From Rhizophagus sp. LPA8_4_AMF (taxonomy: Eukaryota; Glomeromycota; Glomeromycetes; Glomerales; Glomeraceae): a stretch of DNA of 25,274 bases. The notes beneath the pieces were generated by a model. That model saw only the letters and a list, made by a program, of their open reading frames with translations. It made no database searches and was not told the origin of the DNA. How positions within the stretch are numbered: position 1 is the stretch's first letter; the number at the start of each line of letters is the position of its first letter. This document shows positions 20,340 to 25,274 of this stretch, piece after piece. The DNA is taken from the NCBI GenBank assembly GCA_021464525.1, contig JADRCO010000865.1, forward strand, positions 1-25,274. The letters are read 5' to 3'. Both the position numbers and the translations under genes were made by a program.

Positions 20340-22480
20340 TTAATTATTATTAATTATTCTATTTTTAATAGTATTACAGTTAAAATAATTAAAAGTATTA
20401 TGTGCTACTTCAATTAAAGTTAATGAACTATTACCAATTATTATTCTATTTGATTTAATATAATATAAAATATTTTGAGAATAATAATGAGTAAATAGTA
20501 TATAATCTTTACAATTTAATTTGCAAAAATATTGAGATGAATTGGCCGGCATATATTTACAATGAATATAAAATAAATCTTTAATTTGAGTAATTGTATT
20601 TTGACTATCATATAATGATTATCATAATCTTTATAAAATATTGTTATTACTTTAGCAATACAAATTTTTGTTCTATAATACATACAACTTAATTTCAACA
20701 AAAAAATTTTTAAGCAGCTGAATTTTTTATATTATGTAATACTCAAACTCATAATTCTATTGGTCAGATTTATATAATTTAAGTTATAATGCTTAACTCT
20801 AACATAATTCTAGTCAGATTTATATAGTTAATAACTAAATGAAAGTAATTTTGGCCAGATTTATATATAATTCTAATCAGAGTAAAAATAGCTAAATATT
20901 TAATTTAATGGTAAAATATTTCAACTTTGAATTACTACTACTTTATAAAAAAATATTTTACAGAAAATTTAAAAATATAGTTTTATTAAGCTTAATCTGT
21001 TTTATTATTATATGTTCATACTTTATGTTTATCTTTTTATTTTGAGTAAGTAGTAATAATTTAAATTTATCAAATTTAGTTACTGGAACTAGATTGTATA
21101 CACTATATATAGTATAATTATATAATTATTTTGCTATAATAAAAAATCTTGAATAATATTTGCTGATTCAATATATATAATTGTAATAAATAATAAATTA
21201 TTAATAAATTACATAAATAATTACATAATTAATAATATAATTAATATTATATTTACTTTCATTTGTAATTTTATTAATTTGTCTTTACCTTAGTAATTCA
21301 AATTATTGTAAACTTGTAATATTAGCTGTCATTCTCTTCCAATTTTCTTTCATCACTTTTTATATTATTTTATAAATTGCATTTTAAGATCATCATTATT
21401 TATAAAATAAATGTAAAATTGTATGACTAATCTTATTTGGATTATTAATATGTAATTTTATATAACCAATTATATGTGCATGATTTTATCTTTCAATTGG
21501 CTTTAAATTGTATGTTTTATGATACTTTTGTAATGTAATTATAATTGAATAATCCAGCTCTTCTGTTGGAAAGATATATCTAATAATAGAATATTTTAAA
21601 TTGTGTTAATATTTTATGATATATTATTAAAGTTTCAGTAAATATGATATTAAAAGAATTATATCATAAGTAAGTTGTTTATAATAAAAGATTTCTGTAT
21701 TGTTTAAAATTGAAATAATTTATGTTTAGTAAATTTAATCATCAGTATTTTTAAAATTTAATAAATCAAAAATATTATCAATTATTTTAATAGTATATTT
21801 GAAAGCTTAACTAATTGCATCAGAAATTTCTTTATTAGTTTCAAAAAATTCATTTAAATCATTTTCAAATTCTGAATTTGACTTAATTCCAGTTGATACT
21901 TTCAAATTCTGCTCCTCTATCATTATAAATAATAGTAATCATAAATGATTTGTACTTGAAATAGAATCTATATCAAGTATTTTGGCAAATTCAGACGATA
22001 ATTTGTAAAAACAAATGTTTAATAGTTAATGAAATATCAGTATCTGATAACTAAGTACATAATTTTGTTAATTTGCTTAAATTAATATCTTCTTTATTAT
22101 AATCAAAATGATAGGTAGTTTTTGAAAGAAATATTGAAATTAAATAAATAATTCAATAAATCATAATTATACTAATATTATGTTTACTTACTCTTACGCA
22201 TTAATTTTTCTTTTTCTAATGTAATATTTTTTGTTCTATTAATTGTAACAATTTTGAATAATTAAAATTAGAATTGATCTAATGCACTATACTGAAAAAA
22301 TGCTCACAATTCTTTGATTTATGCATTTATAGTAAAATAAATAATTTGAATAATATTTCTGATGTGTCTTTACCAATAAAATCATGGATTTTGCAAGAGA
22401 AATAAAAATAGTAAAGCTTTGATCTGCTAAAAAATTCTTACTTACAAAAATAAAATCAAAATACTTTTCACTTATATTTG
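20340..22480 (-). pseudogene. Decayed coding relic(s) of unknown family
   Basis: Several minus-strand stretches read as protein once stops and frame changes are allowed. 22474-22205: KYFDFIFVSKNFLADQ, then after a frame change KIHDFIGKDTSEILFKLF and KLLQLIEQKIL. 22123-21735: YHFDYNKEDINLSKLTKLC, stop, LSDTDISLTIKHLFLQ, frame change, KLSSEFAKILDIDSISS, stop, IEEQNLKVSTGIKSNSEFE, ending FDLLNFKNTDD and a stop. 21581-21311: FPTEELDYSIIITLQKYHK and IIGYIKLHINNPNKISHT, then ENWKRMTANITSL. 20700-20340: two overlapping ORFs in different frames. The pieces alternate with pure AT-rich spacers that may be old introns or decay. I do not recognise the protein. FDFIFVS could be the RIDYIFVS end of the LINE endonuclease found further right, but the rest does not read as reverse transcriptase. 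Confidence 0.4.
20762..20869. repeat. Three direct copies of a TCAGATTTATATA word
   Basis: GGTCAGATTTATATAATTTA (20762), AGTCAGATTTATATAGTTA (20812) and GGCCAGATTTATATATAATT (20852), preceded by ATTCTATT, ATTCT or ATTTT. Spacing is about 50 and 40 bp. Function unknown. Confidence 0.65.
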
Positions 22481-23078
22481 TTATATATTCTCTTCAAAAT
22501 CATAAAAAGAAAAAGGATGTTATTAATATTTTAATTTTCTAGTAGAATTATTTTACAGTTTAAGTAACTATCAATAAGCTTTTTTAATTTAATTAAATAA
22601 TGAGAAAAAAAAATTATTATCCTTTATTTGTAGAACTTTGCTTATTAAAATCATTTAACATCTAAAAATTTAATGTATAATGCAAATTATAAATTATATA
22701 TATTTAGATAGTTCTAGTTTTAAATTTTATGACTATAACAATTTATTTTTTACCTAAATAATTAAATATTATAAATAAAATTTGGCATAGGCTAAATAAT
22801 TTCATTATTTTAATCTGTATATTTTTTTAAAAATGAGTTTCAGCCATCTATATTTTAAAAAAAGTTTGTAATACCATCAATTTTGTGTGATTTTATAGTA
22901 TTATTTTTGATTTCATTAGTAAATATTTAATTTTAATATATAGCAAAAAATTAATTAAATTAAAATTAAAAAATTAATTTTATAAAATAACCTGTATTTA
23001 ATAATTATAAGGCTATAAAATTAAACTTATTATTAAATTTAAGTTACTGATAAAGCTCAGAAATACAGAAAAAATTTG
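22481..23078. other. AT-rich stretch with no gene seen
   Basis: Very AT-rich. By position it could be the middle of the LINE endonuclease region, but no protein-like reading is left. Confidence 0.4.
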
Positions 23079-25090
23079 CTAAATTAGTAGAAAGAACATA
23101 AACATCAATAAGTTTAATGTAATGTTGCCAGATAGATTGAGTATAGGGCAAATCGCGTAGTCTATGAAAAGTTCTTTCTTGGAAACATATTTGCTAAATG
23201 ATTGATGCAGAATAATACTGCAACTAGCGTACATTTGAAAGTAAAAGGAAAAGATACTCAAGCAGTATAGTTATAGGAGAACAGGTAACGATCACAGAAG
23301 AATCGATAATTTAAAACTATAAGGTTAGTTTCAGAAATAATGAGTCCATATAAGGATTTAAGAAATAATAAAAAAAATAACTTAAATTGGTAAAAAGAAA
23401 AAGAAATATCATGAGCATTAAGAATACCAATCTGCAAAAGGTTAGAAAAAAGAAGATTGTATTCATGTTGGAAAGTTGAAATAGAAAAAATATCTGAAAT
23501 GAAAGGTAAACTATTATTAGGAAAGGGATAATTAATATCTGATATATTCATATTAAAGTTGTTAATTATTGAAACATTCTAATAAATAAATAGAAGGGTA
23601 AAAGATAAAGAAATTATTGCTGAGTGTCTGAAGCATCAGTAGGAGAGGTAGTCAAATAATTCAACTTATATGAATTAAAGCAAGTTAGGTAACTAGGTTT
23701 TATTGAATAGAAGAAATATTAATGTATTTTTGGTTAATTGACTGATAAAAGGAAATAGGAGAATACTGAAGTTTATTAAGGACAGGCAATTTAAAAAAAT
23801 GTGCAGAATTCAATTGGTATTTAGGCAAGAAGAAGTCAAATTAAAATCAAGTAGTTATGATATCTGGAATGAAATTAAAACCAAAAAAAGTTTCATGTAA
23901 GGTAGTATCATCATCCTATAAGTATTGCATGAGATCTAATATAAATTTTATAGCAGAAGAAGTAGGAGAATAATTCCATTCATTGATGCCATTTGAATCC
24001 TTATTGTCAGCAAAAGCAATCTATAAAGATTCTTGTTATACAACTTATAGAATTACAGAATCTTCAAAAGCAGTAATACAGAACTGGTAATCCTTAGCAC
24101 TATTCTTCAACCTGAAGATATATTTACAGTCAACCCTTGATATAGTGAATCCTTAATATAATAAATTTTAAGTACACTTATAATTAATTTACCCTCGTTA
24201 TAGTGAAGTAACCAATTTAATTGCTTAAAATTTCATTATAGTTCTATAGTGAAGTTGAAATCCAGAATCTAGGGTTCACTATATCAAGGATTAACTGTAG
24301 TAAAATCAGGTATGATAGTAGTTAATATAAAAAAGATCTTGCTTAAGAAAAGCTAAGACATTTTGATCAATTGCAGGATTAGCAAAGGAAAAGGTCAAAG
24401 ATATAGCAGGTAGCAATTCAAATGATTAGACACTAAGCCAGAATTATGCTGGAATTGGTTAGATTGAAAGCTGGCAAAAAATGAAAATTTAGTTGAATCA
24501 GAGTGAGGCAAAGGATTAGACATAGAAGTACTAAACTGTTATCTACCATAGGATTGTAATCATGAATGTAAAGTAGAAGGATTCTGTAAAGAGAAAGCCT
24601 AATGAGAATGGGAACTATTTTCAAAGTTCAAACTGATTATATAATTTGGCTAATTGGGAGTTTTGTTTGTGAGTAGGATAAGAGGAGCAAATAGTAAGTT
24701 TACATCTATGATATTTACAGCCATAATACAAAAATTGTGTATCAAAAGGGAATATCAAGTAAGGCTTTTATTACAAAAAGCAACAGAAATTTCTATAGTT
24801 GCATCTATAACTTTAAAAGTGGGAAAGTTAAAATACACATAGGGTTCAGACTTGTAAGAGAAAATTAAAAGCGGAATATTGAGGGATTTAGCATCAAATT
24901 CAGAGACAATCTCAATAAGGTCAGCTTCTTTAATATTTTTGAGATGTTAGCAAGAAGAGTCATGTATTGCTTTAAGCGTTATATTAGATTTTTAAAAATT
25001 CAGCTGTATATACATGTAAAGAGTTGACTATGCAAAAGATAGCTCAAATTTGATCAGAAAAAAGAGCAATATATAATGCAAAACTAGAGT
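23079..25090 (-). mobile_element. Decayed LINE (non-LTR retrotransposon) remnant
   Basis: Read on the minus strand from high to low coordinates. About 24995-24759 reads NITLKAIHDSSC, stop, HLKNIKEADLIEIVSEFDAK, then YVYFNFPTFKVIDATIEIS (gag/RRM-like N-terminal region). About 24740-24665 reads YGCKYHRCKLTICSSYP, a damaged CCHC-type zinc knuckle. About 24640-24440 and 24010-23600 are Ser/Asn/Thr-rich linker with stops. At 23551-23258 the APE-type endonuclease begins: LQIGILNAHDISFS, later LIISETNLIV, corresponding to the family's I.TLN.RGL and GISET motifs. At 23261-23079 SIILHQSFSKYV and, in another frame, IKLIDVYVLSTN match the family's LLLH..W and KLRIINVY blocks. No reverse transcriptase domain is seen in the window. 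Many stops and frameshifts make it dead. A pogo-like MITE is nested at 24125-24299. Confidence 0.7.
24125..24299. mobile_element. pogo/Tigger-like MITE nested in the LINE remnant
   Basis: The ends CAGTCAACCCTTGATATAGT and, inverted, CAGTTAATCCTTGATATAGT match at 23 of 26 positions over the full arm. TA flanks both sides (24125-24126, 24298-24299). The 171-bp inside is non-coding and repeats the TATAGTGAAG word of the ends. It interrupts the Ser/Asn-rich linker of the LINE relic, so it inserted after the LINE. Confidence 0.82.
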
Positions 25091-25274
25091 TCCAATCCGC
25101 CATCCGACGGATAATCACATTTTGACAGTTGTACGCTCATTTAATTAATATAAAAGAGCATTTTTTTAAGGATATCCTAAGAGCATATTACAGTATATAA
25201 TTTAATAAATTTAAACTTTCTTTTCAAAAATAAAAGTGAGGAGAAATTAGGAACGGATTAAAATATCATCCGAC
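25091..25274. other. Right edge, start of an unidentified repeat
   Basis: CATCCGAC occurs at about 25101 (CGCCATCCGACGGATAATC, around a short CCGTCGG/CCGACGG-like inverted word) and again as the last bases of the window. It may be the 5' region of the LINE or a separate element continuing outside. Confidence 0.3.

Noticed and set aside
22205..22474. Calling FDFIFVSKNFL the C-terminal end of the LINE endonuclease
   Set aside because: The motif resembles RIDYIFVS, but it lies over 600 bp from the previous endonuclease block and the following sequence does not resemble a LINE; left as uncertain.

Overview
The window looks like nuclear DNA of an early-diverging filamentous fungus. An arbuscular mycorrhizal fungus (Glomeromycotina, Rhizophagus-like) fits best. 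The reasons are the very AT-rich background, genes split by short introns (about 60-110 bp), a fungal Arb1 RNAi subunit, dead transposon remains, and two introns with minor-spliceosome (U12-type) signals. The species is an inference.

Layout. 1-2014: AT-rich and gene-free, with a 40-bp tandem repeat and a perfect 50-bp palindrome at the left edge. 2015-3555 (+): four-exon DHA1-type MFS transporter. 4105-4321 (+): broken relic of a second, related MFS gene that keeps the same first splice junction. 4480-4850: short repeats and a near-perfect 35-bp-arm hairpin. 5174-5823 (-): two-exon gene for an unrecognised 192-aa protein. 6327-10577 (+): about 1,326-aa, highly charged RD/RE-rich protein with one WW domain. 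11369-13151 (+): two-exon Arb1-like Argonaute-complex subunit. 13349-16298 (+): 13-exon VPS33, the Sec1/Munc18 subunit of HOPS/CORVET. 16477-17070 (-): two-exon HIT-family (HINT/Hnt1-like) protein, convergent with VPS33.

From 17071 to the right edge (8.2 kb) I see no intact gene. This part is a transposon graveyard: a hAT-type MITE with a perfect 8-bp target-site duplication (18161-18320), two pogo/Tigger-like MITEs with TA duplications (19345-19522 and 24125-24299), other weaker inverted-repeat elements, and minus-strand coding relics full of stops and frameshifts. At about 23079-25090 the relic reads as a LINE: a conserved N-terminal region, a damaged zinc knuckle, a Ser/Asn-rich linker and the start of an APE-type endonuclease domain. 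One pogo-like MITE is nested in it.

The genes do not form a pathway; they are ordinary dispersed fungal genes (transport, RNAi, vacuolar/endosomal fusion, nucleotide hydrolase). The strongest finding is in VPS33. Ten of its twelve introns are GT-AG introns without U12-type signals. One is AT-AC with an ATATCCTT donor and an exact TTCCTTAAC branch site, and another is GT-AG with a GTATCCTT donor and a near-consensus branch site. Both are needed to keep the conserved protein in frame.
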